A DNA stretch of 44,546 bases, taken from the NCBI GenBank assembly GCA_016795465.1, contig JAEUHK010000100.1, positions 1 to 44,546 of the forward strand, written 5' to 3'. Shown here in pieces: positions 1-7,759 of this stretch. Source of the stretch: Verrucomicrobiaceae bacterium. Lineage in GTDB: Bacteria; Verrucomicrobiota; Verrucomicrobiia; Verrucomicrobiales; Verrucomicrobiaceae. The position numbers were made by a program, and so were the translations under genes. The notes below the pieces were generated by a model. The model saw only the letters and a program-made list of their open reading frames with translations. It ran no database searches and was not told the origin of the DNA. Positions within the stretch are counted from its first letter, which is position 1. Every line of letters begins with the position of its first letter.

Positions 1-81
1 GAGTGCAAACGACACACCGCGCAGGATGGGACGTTCGGCATAGGCTTTGGTGAGGGAACTGACAGTCAGGGCAGGACTCAT
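1..81 (-). CDS. ABC transporter ATP-binding protein, N-terminal fragment
   Basis: Only the first 27 codons lie in the window; the gene runs off the left edge. The minus-strand ATG at 81 opens a peptide containing LTVSSLTKAYAERPILRGVS. This is the usual first beta-strands of an ABC ATPase (x-V-x-x-L-x-K-x-Y ... L-x-G-V-S-F) just ahead of where Walker A would follow. The substrate cannot be told. It lies downstream of, and in the same direction as, the HMA-like gene, separated by a terminator-like hairpin, so it is probably a separate transcript. Confidence is limited by the short length. Confidence 0.7.
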   Translation of the reverse strand, partial: MSPALTVSSLTKAYAERPILRGVSFAL

Positions 82-130
82 TCGAATGCTATACGATGCC
101 AGCAAAGGATTGGGATTGCCATTCGCGAGC

Positions 131-168
131 AAAACAAAGCCGGGGCCGCTCCTCAGCGAACCCCGGCT
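131..168 (-). terminator. Rho-independent terminator of the HMA-like gene
   Basis: On the minus strand an 8-bp perfect stem (AGCCGGGG / CCCCGGCT, positions 161-168 and 138-145) is followed by TTTGTTTT (138-131). It begins 26 nt after the stop codon of the gene at 194-697, as expected for an intrinsic terminator. Confidence 0.75.
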
Positions 169-193
169 CCGCAATGTTGTTGGTTGCGGTAAA

Positions 194-697
194 TCAGTTG
201 ATGGTGCCGGCGAGGCCTTCGGCGTTCAGCGCGGCAGCCAGCTCGGCTTTCGTGAACTCACCTTCGACGGTGAAGGACTGCGCTTTGGAAACAATGTCGT
301 GCTTCGTGATACCGGAGACATTCTTCACCGCGGCGATGGCGGCATTCGCGCACTTCTGGCAGCAGAGATGCACACCAGTGACGGTGGCCTTCGTGAGCTT
401 TGCATCTGCTTTCGCAGCCGCTGGCTTCGACGCGGACTCCTCACCCTCGACCTTGCCGAAGTAACCGGCGGCGATGATCGCTTCGACGGCCTTCTTCGCA
501 TCGGTCTTCTTTTTGGTCGTGATCGTGACCGTCTTGCCTTCGGCAGTAACGGTGATGTCCTTGCCGACGCTCGTGCCAGCTTTGACAATGCCATTGGTGC
601 AGCTCTTGCAGCAATTGTGCACGCCGGTCATGGTGACGGTGGTCTCTGCCTGCGCGAACGCGGCCAGAGCGAATAGGGAGAAGAGAATTTTCTTCAT
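194..697 (-). CDS. Secreted tandem HMA-like metal-binding protein (HxCCxxC)
   Basis: A protein of 167 aa. The start at 697 was chosen because it gives a clean signal peptide (MKKILFSLFALAAFAQA); longer readings lack one. Two heavy-metal-associated-like repeats follow, roughly residues 18-85 and 103-167, joined by an Ala/Lys-rich linker. The usual MxCxxC metal loop is replaced in both repeats by H-x-C-C-x-x-C (H27, C29, C30, C33 and H110, C112, C113, C116). The beta-alpha-beta pattern (TVTMTGVH..., TVTITTKK...) fits the ferredoxin-like HMA fold. Likely role: periplasmic binding of a soft metal ion such as Cu or Zn, or redox. The metal is not determinable. No P-type ATPase lies next to it. A strong terminator follows. 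Confidence 0.7.
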   Translation of the reverse strand: MKKILFSLFALAAFAQAETTVTMTGVHNCCKSCTNGIVKAGTSVGKDITVTAEGKTVTITTKKKTDAKKAVEAIIAAGYFGKVEGEESASKPAAAKADAKLTKATVTGVHLCCQKCANAAIAAVKNVSGITKHDIVSKAQSFTVEGEFTKAELAAALNAEGLAGTIN

Positions 698-747
698 GCG
701 TGTGCTGAGACGATACGACACGCTGAATTCTTTGCACCAATTTATTT

Positions 748-1773
748 TTAACGACGAATCGCTGTCATGAATCCACGCGCCACAGCGGTGTCGTGATAGT
801 CGCCGGGCGTGAATCCAGCCTCGTCGAGCAGCGCCGCATACTCGCCGGTGCTGTAGCATTTGCCCTGCGTGGAGTGCATCAGCAGGCAGGAGTATTCGGC
901 GACATGCAGCGGGCCGTTTTTCGCTGCGTTGATGAAGGCGTCGTGAATGATGAGCAGGTCGCCGGGCTTCATCGCGGCGTGCGAAACGGCGAGCAGCTTC
1001 TTCACCTCTGCCACGCCCCAGTCGTGCAGCACGTTCGAGTAGAGATGCACATCACAGCCAGCAGGAAGGCCGTCGAACATGTTGCCGGTGGCCACGCTCA
1101 CTCGATCGGCGCAGCCGCGTTCTTCGATCAATTTGGCCGCGATGCGATCCACCGGTGCTTGGTCAAAGGCGATGGCTTTGAGGTGCTTGTGCTGCGCCGC
1201 AATGGAGCTGGCGTAGATGCCGGAACCTGCGCCGATATCGAGCAGGCAGGTGCGGCCGGTGAGATCGAGCTTCTTCGCCAGGGCTTGCGAGAGGTAGAGA
1301 CCGCGGCAATCCATCGCGGCGGTGAATTTGCGGGCGAAATCCTCCTGCTCCATTGCCTTGTGCCAGTCGAAAGAAGCCTTGTCACCACTCCAGCCGGCCG
1401 GTTTGTCGGTTTTGAGCACTTCGAGGTAGTCGCGGGCAATCGGACGATCATGCAGCGAGGCATAGTAAGGCCGCAGATCCCACACGGAACCGGCGCGGAG
1501 ATGTTCCTTCGCGGTGTCCGTGGCATGAAACACACCCGCGTCATTTTTCACCCAGCCATTCGCGGCGAACAACGTGAGCATCACATCCACCGGCCGTTCT
1601 TTGAAGCCAAAGTGCTCGCAGATGCCGCTGAGCGAGGCTGGAGTCGCCGACAGCCAGGTGAAGAAATCTAGGCTCAGTGCCGCGGTGATCAAATCGACCG
1701 CGTACAGGCTGTCGCGGTAGCGGTAGATGTTCAGCGGGTCGGTTTGCGGAGCGGAGGTGAGGTCGTGCGGCAT
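748..1773 (-). CDS. SAM-dependent O-methyltransferase (Methyltransf_2 type)
   Basis: A protein of 341 aa, starting at MPHDLTS (1773). Residues about 15-100 form a winged-helix dimerisation domain (NIYRYRDSLYAVDLITAALS). The C-terminal Rossmann domain carries the SAM motif LLDIGAGSGIYA, then an acidic post-motif (AIAFDQAP) and the LYSNVLHDW block typical of O-methyltransferases related to acetylserotonin and plant small-molecule methyltransferases. The family methylates small hydroxylated compounds; the substrate is unknown. The gene lies 46 nt after the M56 gene on the same strand and might be read from its transcript. An isolated GGTTTTGCC match upstream is not convincing as a promoter. Confidence 0.8.
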   Translation of the reverse strand: MPHDLTSAPQTDPLNIYRYRDSLYAVDLITAALSLDFFTWLSATPASLSGICEHFGFKERPVDVMLTLFAANGWVKNDAGVFHATDTAKEHLRAGSVWDLRPYYASLHDRPIARDYLEVLKTDKPAGWSGDKASFDWHKAMEQEDFARKFTAAMDCRGLYLSQALAKKLDLTGRTCLLDIGAGSGIYASSIAAQHKHLKAIAFDQAPVDRIAAKLIEERGCADRVSVATGNMFDGLPAGCDVHLYSNVLHDWGVAEVKKLLAVSHAAMKPGDLLIIHDAFINAAKNGPLHVAEYSCLLMHSTQGKCYSTGEYAALLDEAGFTPGDYHDTAVARGFMTAIRR

Positions 1774-1819
1774 GAGGGCGCATGATGAAGGTGCCTGTTC
1801 CGGGCGGCAAAACCTGATT

Positions 1820-4441
1820 TCACTTTTTGTCCTTCTCTTGGATGAGGGAACCCGTGATGAAAAGCAGCCGGGAGACACCTTCGGAAGGCTGCGCGCCCAA
1901 AACGAGCGTCTGACCGTCCCAGATAGTGGCGGCAGTGGAGATACCGCTGGCGGGGTTTTCATCCTGCGGGGGTGTTCGCACGGTCATCTCGATGGAGTAG
2001 CCGTCCGGACCGATGACGGGTTCGATCTTCAGTTCGCGTTCATTCATGGAGGCAGGCAAAGCATAGGCTCCGGTTTTTTGGTTTGGTCGCAGGATTTCCA
2101 ACTTCGCGCCTGTCTCAGCCAGCCGTTTCATGACAATCTGCATTTGAGCGTTGGTGAAGATGCCGCTTACCGTGAATTCCCGCAGAACCGCGGGAGGAAG
2201 CGGCGGGGTGTTTGCGGGCGCTTGGACGACTTCGACTTTTTCAGGCAGCGGGGGCAGCCAGTCGTTGATCTGCTTCAAAAAGTCGCCCTTCAACTCAGCG
2301 ACCAGCACGGTGAGGTGCACTCTCTTTTTAACCTCTGCACGGCTCATCGCATCGAGCCAGACGTCGATCAGCTCCAAATTCGCCTTGGTGTTCCACACGG
2401 TGAGTTTGCCATCTTGAAGCGCCGCGTCCGCGCCTTTGGGAAACGGGATGCCGGCGGCCTTCAGCATCTCGAGGGGCGGTTTGTCCTGCGGAAAGTTCTT
2501 GGGCAGCTTGTAAACACGCACGGCCCATTCGTTGGCGACCTTGTCGGGCACGTCGATGCCAGTGCTGGACGGTTTTTTCGTGGCGGTGGATTCAAAGCTG
2601 ATGGCTTTCAGGCCGGATGGATTCAAAGCTTCGACGGTGATGAGCGCGGTGACAGGCTTTTTGGCACCAGGCAGATGCAGGACGAGCGTTTCGCCGGCCG
2701 CGAGCACGGCCTTGGAGGAGACGCTGAGGGTTTGCACTCGGGTCCAGTCTGGAGGTGCGTCCTTTTTCGGCAACCACGGACGTTCGGCATCCGGATCAAT
2801 TCCGAGATCGACTTTGGCCTCGATGGTGGCCTTACCATCCGGGGCCGGGTTGGCGACGAGTTTGAGGCTGGGACCGATGAACTTGGCCTGGATCACGATG
2901 TCTTTGGCCCATGGCTTCTTGGGAAGAATTTCACGCACGACCTCGACGGTGGCTCCCTGGCCCATCAGGGTGGTGACACCCGGAGCAGTCAGCAGGTCGA
3001 TCCCCTTTTTCTGAGCATTCTCCTGCCACAGTTTTTCAGCCTCATCGGATTGCAGAATGCTTTCATGACGGCCGACGTGCTGGTCGGCCTGAATGAGTTT
3101 GCACTGAAAATACACCTGCGGCAGCCGGTGATGCAGGCGGTCGATGATGGCCTCGATTTGATCGAGGGCGGCCTGGTGATGGCGGACGATGAGCGAGGAT
3201 GTGGCTGGCTGAAAAAGAGCACTGGCTCCTTCAGGGAAGCTGATGCCTTGCTTTTCGAGCACGGCTTTTGCGGTGCTCCCTGCCGGCACCAGATCTGGCC
3301 CCACCTTGTAGAGCCGCGTGAGCATTGTCTCATCCTTGGGTGGTGCTTTGGCTTGTTCCCGGGCGCTCGCCGTGGTGATGCCGAACGACGCCACCACCAG
3401 CGGCGCGATCATCACAAAGGCCAGGCAGCCCAGCACAAACAGCGCACCCACCTTTTTTCGGACGCCACGAGCCTCCGCCAAAGCCACGAGGCGGTCTCGA
3501 AGACGCCGTGCCGGACGCGAATGGGCGATCGTCATGGCAAAACGAGACGGTGATGGCCTCCCAGCCCAAGCGAGCAAAAAGTCGGCATAAGGTGCATGAT
3601 CCGGCTCCTCGCCGACCGCGGCGGCATCGCAGGCCTCTTCGCGGGCGCGGGCGTATTCCTCGACGAGGGCATGCGCGAACGGATTCCACCATAGGAAAGC
3701 GAGAACAATGTTTTGCAGCAGCACCGCCACCGTGTCGTTGGTGCGCAAGTGCTCCGTTTCGTGCCGGATGAGCCAGCGCCACTGCGGCGCTGTGAGTTCG
3801 CCAAAAGCCTGCGCTGGCACCGCGATGATGGGAAAAAACCATCCGGCGGCGCAGGGTGTGCATGGCACATCGGACACTCGCATGCGCGACAGCGTTTTGG
3901 AGTGCTCCAGCCCTCTGGAGCTTTTCGAGGGCCTTGAGACGTTCGAAAGCGCCGGAGGTCCGGCGCACTCCAGGACGCTTTCGCGAAGAAAGGCGGCTTC
4001 ATCCGCCGAAAGCGCCCGCAATCTCCATGCCCAGCGCTGGAGACGAATGCTCTGCACGAGCAGTCGAAGCAGCAAAAGCGCGGTCACGAGCCATGAAGAG
4101 CGATGAAGGCATTTCACGAGGTCGTTCCAATCCCATGAGGGAGCTACTAAAGGAGACGCCGTCGGAGTCGCGATGACCTTTTGCGGCTCCACCTTCACCC
4201 GCCAGTCGTGCTCGAGTGTCTCACGAATCGGTGTGAAGACAGGAACGTGCTGCGTTGTCGGAAAAAGATCCCTCATCGAGATGTCGAAGGGGCTGTAGAG
4301 GCACATCAGCACCGCGAGATTCGCGAGGATGCATCGGCGCATGGCATCGCGGATGACGAAACGCACCAGCAGCCACGCTGTCGCGCCGATGATGAGGCTG
4401 TGAACCAGGAAATTGAGGAAGGCGATGGTCTCCGTGCTCAT
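1820..4441 (-). CDS. BlaR1/MecR1-like M56 membrane metallopeptidase with long C-terminal tail
   Basis: A protein of 873 aa. Membrane segments lie at about residues 5-30, 36-52, 116-135 and near 330. The zinc-peptidase motif is HETEH at 227-231, with the downstream acidic region EEYARAREEACDAA typical of M56. After the fourth membrane segment comes a tail of about 530 aa holding two related repeats (beginning TRLYKVGPDLVPAG and VRVYKLPKNFP) that resemble the short secretin N-terminal (STN/NolW-like) fold. This tail replaces the penicillin-binding sensor of BlaR1. The ATG overlaps the blaI-like stop by 4 bp (ATGA), so the pair is translationally coupled. By family, a signal in the envelope activates the peptidase, which inactivates the repressor. 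Residues 153-186 are encoded by a palindromic repeat (3885-3985) inserted in frame in the cytoplasmic peptidase loop. The ligand is unknown. Confidence 0.82.
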   Translation of the reverse strand: MSTETIAFLNFLVHSLIIGATAWLLVRFVIRDAMRRCILANLAVLMCLYSPFDISMRDLFPTTQHVPVFTPIRETLEHDWRVKVEPQKVIATPTASPLVAPSWDWNDLVKCLHRSSWLVTALLLLRLLVQSIRLQRWAWRLRALSADEAAFLRESVLECAGPPALSNVSRPSKSSRGLEHSKTLSRMRVSDVPCTPCAAGWFFPIIAVPAQAFGELTAPQWRWLIRHETEHLRTNDTVAVLLQNIVLAFLWWNPFAHALVEEYARAREEACDAAAVGEEPDHAPYADFLLAWAGRPSPSRFAMTIAHSRPARRLRDRLVALAEARGVRKKVGALFVLGCLAFVMIAPLVVASFGITTASAREQAKAPPKDETMLTRLYKVGPDLVPAGSTAKAVLEKQGISFPEGASALFQPATSSLIVRHHQAALDQIEAIIDRLHHRLPQVYFQCKLIQADQHVGRHESILQSDEAEKLWQENAQKKGIDLLTAPGVTTLMGQGATVEVVREILPKKPWAKDIVIQAKFIGPSLKLVANPAPDGKATIEAKVDLGIDPDAERPWLPKKDAPPDWTRVQTLSVSSKAVLAAGETLVLHLPGAKKPVTALITVEALNPSGLKAISFESTATKKPSSTGIDVPDKVANEWAVRVYKLPKNFPQDKPPLEMLKAAGIPFPKGADAALQDGKLTVWNTKANLELIDVWLDAMSRAEVKKRVHLTVLVAELKGDFLKQINDWLPPLPEKVEVVQAPANTPPLPPAVLREFTVSGIFTNAQMQIVMKRLAETGAKLEILRPNQKTGAYALPASMNERELKIEPVIGPDGYSIEMTVRTPPQDENPASGISTAATIWDGQTLVLGAQPSEGVSRLLFITGSLIQEKDKK
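3885..3985. repeat. Palindromic element family A, copy 1 (inside the M56 gene)
   Basis: A 101-bp nested palindrome. The outer arms read CGCGACAGCGTTTTGGAGTG and, as reverse complement of the right end, CGCGAAAGCGTCCTGGAGTG. An inner hairpin is built around CTCTGGAGCTTTTCGA / TTCGAAAGCGCCGGAGG. It is strongly similar over its whole length, and identical in length, to the copy at 10644-10744 in uvrA. It is read through in frame as M56 residues 153-186, with no stop codon. Confidence 0.8.
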
Positions 4442-4836
4442 GACTCGGATCCTCCTTTCCTGCTGCGGACGAGCTTGCGCAGCTCGGCCAGCTCATCCTC
4501 GCTGATCTCACCGCTCTCGACCAGGCAGCGCACCAGGGCGAGGCCACTGCCGCCGAAAAGGCGCTGCTTCAGCTCGGTGAGGACGCTGGTGCGACCGCGC
4601 TGCTCCGGCACGGCAGGCTCGTAAGCGTGGCTGCGAGTGGAGTCATCTCGCACGATCCAGCCTTTCGCTTTGAGACGGGTGAGCTGGGTTTGCAGTGTGT
4701 TTCGCGTCACGGGCTCTTCACGACCTTGATTGACGGCCTCCAGCAGCTCCAAAACGGACGCGGGATGCTTTTTCCAAAGAATGTCCATGAGTGCCTGCTC
4801 GGCGGCGGAGAGAGGTGGGAGAGCTTTTTTCGCCAT
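4438..4836 (-). CDS. blaI: BlaI/MecI-family transcriptional repressor
   Basis: A protein of 132 aa starting at MAKKALPPLSAAE. The N-terminal winged helix (about residues 6-80) has the family pattern LSAAEQALMDILWKKHPAS and the recognition region RNTLQTQLTRLKAKGWI. The C-terminal helices (LTELKQRLFGGSG... ISEDELAELRKLV) are the dimerisation and cleavage region. The family consists of dimeric repressors released when the partner M56 receptor is activated. That partner follows with a 4-bp overlap. Two TGTCG-type palindromes lie directly upstream, so autoregulation is likely. The symbol is used in the family sense only; there is no beta-lactamase in view. Confidence 0.85.
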   Translation of the reverse strand: MAKKALPPLSAAEQALMDILWKKHPASVLELLEAVNQGREEPVTRNTLQTQLTRLKAKGWIVRDDSTRSHAYEPAVPEQRGRTSVLTELKQRLFGGSGLALVRCLVESGEISEDELAELRKLVRSRKGGSES

Positions 4837-4851
4837 AATTCGCGAGTTTGA

Positions 4852-4898
4852 CGACAAGTGTCGGATTTGTCGAGGAAAATGTCCGACAGGTGTCGGAC
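4852..4898. promoter_or_regulatory. Paired BlaI-type operators
   Basis: Two inverted repeats built on TGTCG lie between the blaI-like gene and the divergent MFS gene. At 4852-4863 the arms are CGACA/TGTCG with a 2-bp spacer. At 4881-4898 perfect 8-bp arms GTCCGACA/TGTCGGAC have a 2-bp spacer. The proximal site begins 15 bp from the blaI start codon, where a repressor would block transcription. Known BlaI/MecI operators have similar TGT-centred dyads. Control of the MFS gene, whose start is 167 bp further on, is possible but inferred. Confidence 0.7.
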
Positions 4899-4905
4899 AC
4901 CAGAT

Positions 4906-4981
4906 CTTGCTCTCGCTCTTGATCTTTCTCGCCCATCTCCTCCCAGAGAGGGTGAAGTTGAAGAGCAAGAGCAGGAGCAAG
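4906..4981. repeat. Imperfect inverted repeat in the MFS leader
   Basis: Left arm CTTGCTCTCGCTCTTG (4906-4921) pairs with right arm AAGAGCAGGAGCAAG at 4967-4981. The central part CTCCCAGAGAG can pair weakly. It lies in the 5' region of the MFS gene, directly after the BlaI-type operators. Function is unknown; it may be a dispersed repeat or a leader hairpin. Confidence 0.5.
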
Positions 4982-5064
4982 ATTTCCCGCTCCACTTTCC
5001 TGACGGATTCCGCCGCTCGCGGCCGTTGACTTGCCTCCCGAATCCAGACAGCATCGCGCCCACC

Positions 5065-6537
5065 ATGTCCTCCGCTCCCGCTCCCAAGCTCACGACCACC
5101 CACTGGCTCATCATCGTCATCGCCAGCATCGGCTTCCTCTTTGATACTTACGAGCTGCTGATGACGCCGCTGACGGCACCGCCCGCCATCGCGGAGCTGC
5201 TGGGCGTGGACATGACGCATCCGGCGGTCACCGAATGGACCGGCAAGCTGCTGTGGATCACTGCGCTGTGTGGCGGGATCTTCGGCCTCATCGGCGGCAA
5301 GCTCACCGACGTGCTCGGTCGCAAGTTCGTCATGGCCGCGAGCATCTTTGTGTACTCGTTCTCGCCCTTCTGCGCGGCGTATTCGACCTCGCTGACGATG
5401 TTCATCTTCTTCCGCAGCCTCACTTTCATCGGCGTGTGCGTGGAATTCGTCGCCGCCATCACCTGGCTGGCGGAGGTGTTTGAGGACAAGCATCAAAAAG
5501 AGAAGTGGCTGGGCATCACGCAGGCCTTTGCCTCCCTCGGCGGCCTGCTCGTGACCGCCATCAATGTGTGGATCCTCGCCAACATGAAGGATCTGCCCTC
5601 GCTCGGCCTTCCAGCAGCCTCATCGTGGCGCTACCTGCTCATGACCGGCATCCTCCCGGCGATACCGATTGCCATCATGCTGCCTTTTGTGCCCGAATCG
5701 AAGGTCTGGAAGGAAAAGAAGGCCGCAGGCCAGCTCAAACGCGCCAGCATCGGCCAGCTCTTCGCGCCAGAACTGCGCCGCGTGACACTCGTCACGGCCA
5801 TCCTGTCCGCCTGTGCTTACGGTCTGGCCTTTGGGGCGCTGCAAATCACCCCGCTGCGCATCGCCCCGGGCCTGCCCGAGCTCGCCGACACCAGCAAGAA
5901 GATGGCGCCGCTGCGCAAGCAGGCCGCCGAGCTCGCCGTGGCGAAGCAAAAGGCCGCCGCGGGTTCACCTGAATTCAATGATGCCGCCGCCAAACTCGCC
6001 GCCGTGAAGGCCGAGATGGCCCCGCTCGACAAGGAAGTGAAGGCGGTGGGCAACAAGGTGCAGTTCTTCCAGGAGATGGGCGGCCTCGTCGGTCGAATCC
6101 TGCTCGCCGTGCTCATCATGGTCGGCTTGAGCCGCGTGGCCTTGCTGAAGGTCTTCCAAGTACCGGCGCTCATTTTGCTGCCGCTGACCTACCTGAGCCT
6201 TTTCACCGCTGGCGGCTCCAGTTTCATGTGGGCGTATGCGCTGTGCGGTCTCGTCACCGTGGCGCAGTTCAGCTACTTCGGCGAGTACCTGCCGAAGGTG
6301 TTCCCGATGCACCTGCGCGGCACTGGTGGCAGCTTTGCCACCAACGTCGGCGGACGCATGATCGGCACCAGCATGGCTTTTGTGACGACGAACCTCGTCG
6401 CCCCGATGATCTCCGGCGATCCAACGAAGATCCTCCCAATCCATCTCGCCAAAGCCGCCGGCTATGTCGGCCTCGGCATTGCCCTTCTCGCTCTCATCGT
6501 CGGCATGTTCCTGCCGGAGCCGAAGAGCGAGGAATAA
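5065..6537 (+). CDS. MFS transporter (sugar/metabolite porter type) with periplasmic helical insert
   Basis: A protein of 490 aa starting at MSSAPAPKLTTTHW. It has twelve predicted membrane helices. The loop after TM2 has the MFS signature GGKLTDVLGRKFV (G-x-x-x-D-x-x-G-R-[KR]), and the end of TM6 has PESKVWKEKK, as in the sugar-porter/metabolite-H+ symporter group. Between TM7 and TM8, about residues 270-345, is an unusual Ala/Lys-rich region with heptad-like spacing (SKKMAPLRKQAAELAVAKQK and following), predicted as an extracytoplasmic coiled coil. The substrate is unknown. It is divergent from the BlaI-M56 operon and shares the operator region, so a sensed compound could be its substrate (inference). 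Confidence 0.8.
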   Translation: MSSAPAPKLTTTHWLIIVIASIGFLFDTYELLMTPLTAPPAIAELLGVDMTHPAVTEWTGKLLWITALCGGIFGLIGGKLTDVLGRKFVMAASIFVYSFSPFCAAYSTSLTMFIFFRSLTFIGVCVEFVAAITWLAEVFEDKHQKEKWLGITQAFASLGGLLVTAINVWILANMKDLPSLGLPAASSWRYLLMTGILPAIPIAIMLPFVPESKVWKEKKAAGQLKRASIGQLFAPELRRVTLVTAILSACAYGLAFGALQITPLRIAPGLPELADTSKKMAPLRKQAAELAVAKQKAAAGSPEFNDAAAKLAAVKAEMAPLDKEVKAVGNKVQFFQEMGGLVGRILLAVLIMVGLSRVALLKVFQVPALILLPLTYLSLFTAGGSSFMWAYALCGLVTVAQFSYFGEYLPKVFPMHLRGTGGSFATNVGGRMIGTSMAFVTTNLVAPMISGDPTKILPIHLAKAAGYVGLGIALLALIVGMFLPEPKSEE

Positions 6538-6544
6538 GAGCCGC

Positions 6545-7630
6545 TCAAAGCGCCTCGCGCAGAATCTCCACCAGCTCTGCGTGACTCAGCGGGGCTGGAT
6601 TCGCCTTCATGCTGCTCGCCGCGGCGGCTTTGCGGGCGATCTCGTCGAGATCACCTTCAGCGATGCCCCAGGCGCTGAGCTTGGGAATGCCGAGACGGCT
6701 CGTCATCTCGCGCAGCCAGGTCACCGCATCGCCGCCGAGCATGGCATCGACATGATCGAACTTCTCGCGATGCATGACGCGTTTCGCGTTCGCCGCCCAA
6801 ACCGGTGCCAGTAGGGCGGCGCACACCGCACCGTGGGGTGCATGAAACATCCCGCCAATTGACGCGGCAAAGCCATGCACGGCGCCGAGGCCTGCGTTGG
6901 CCAAGGCCATGCCGCTGTAAAGGGAGCACAGCGCCATGTCCTCGCGGGCATCGAGGTCATTTCCATCACGAAAGGCCTTTTCGAGTGATCTCACCGCTCG
7001 CTGAATGCCATCGACACACAGCGCATCTGTCATCGGTTGCGCTCGTGAACACACGAAGGCCTCCAGGCACTGCGTGAGCGCATCCATGCCGCTCGCGGCG
7101 GTCACGGCAGGCGGCACACCGCGAGCCAGCTCAGGATCGATCAGCGCCACACGCGGCAGCATGCTCACATGCCGCAGGCTGGCCTTCACGCGATGCGCCT
7201 CGCTGGCAATCACCGCATTCCGTGTGGCCTCCGCACCCGTGCCCGCCGTTGTCGGCACGGCGATGAAGGGCAGCGGCGTGGCCTCCAGCGCCTTGCCTTC
7301 GCCGATCACCTCAATGTAGCGCATCAAATCACACGGCTGCGTCGCCATCGCCGCGATGGCCTTGCCGGCATCGATCACACTGCCGCCGCCGATGGCCACC
7401 ACCACGTCCACGCCTTTCGCCAAAGCCACCCCACGCTCCACATCGGCCACCGTGGGCTCACCGCTGACGGCGAATCGTTTCGCCAAAGGAAGCAGCGAAA
7501 AGCGATTCGGATCACTCCCGGTCACCAGCAGCACCCGCGACCCAAAACCCGCACACAAGCCTTCCAATTCGGACACCACACCGCGTCCGAAAACGATTCT
7601 CTGTGCCGTCGCAAACTCGAAACGATTCAT
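6545..7630 (-). CDS. Iron-containing alcohol dehydrogenase
   Basis: A protein of 361 aa. The N-terminal NAD(P)-binding half contains GGGSVIDAGKAIA and PTTAGTGAEAT. The C-terminal helical half has the metal ligands: D in GMDALTQCLEAF, and H in GAVHGFAASIGGMFHAPHG. Length and motif order match group III Fe-dependent alcohol dehydrogenases (lactaldehyde/1,3-propanediol/maleylacetate reductase relatives). The reaction is NAD(P)-dependent interconversion of an alcohol and an aldehyde or ketone; the substrate is undetermined. The stop codon is only 7 bp from the end of the convergent MFS gene. The promoter region (7631-7759) is shared with divergent uvrA. Confidence 0.88.
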   Translation of the reverse strand: MNRFEFATAQRIVFGRGVVSELEGLCAGFGSRVLLVTGSDPNRFSLLPLAKRFAVSGEPTVADVERGVALAKGVDVVVAIGGGSVIDAGKAIAAMATQPCDLMRYIEVIGEGKALEATPLPFIAVPTTAGTGAEATRNAVIASEAHRVKASLRHVSMLPRVALIDPELARGVPPAVTAASGMDALTQCLEAFVCSRAQPMTDALCVDGIQRAVRSLEKAFRDGNDLDAREDMALCSLYSGMALANAGLGAVHGFAASIGGMFHAPHGAVCAALLAPVWAANAKRVMHREKFDHVDAMLGGDAVTWLREMTSRLGIPKLSAWGIAEGDLDEIARKAAAASSMKANPAPLSHAELVEILREAL

Positions 7631-7759
7631 GCGGCCTCATAGACTGGCTTGCAGCTTCGCGCTACGCCGTTTCAAAGGTTGCGGATTCACTCTCGCCGCA
7701 CTTTTCATGGTCACCGCGCATTTGCCCGCGGGAGTCGATTCGCTACGCTCGCCGTCCCC

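Noticed and set aside
1805..1823. GGTTTTGCC with TGAAAT upstream, 31 nt before the O-methyltransferase start
   Set aside because: Only the TTTTGCC half matches; the GACAC part and the spacing do not fit the shared motif.
1727..3553. Long open frame (608 codons) on the plus strand opposite the M56 gene
   Set aside because: Antisense shadow of a GC-rich gene; no recognisable domains, while the minus strand encodes a clear M56 protein with HETEH.
4852..4898. The TGTCGGA/TCCGACA words as CRISPR or direct repeats
   Set aside because: They are two inverted repeats next to a BlaI gene with no regular spacers and no cas genes.
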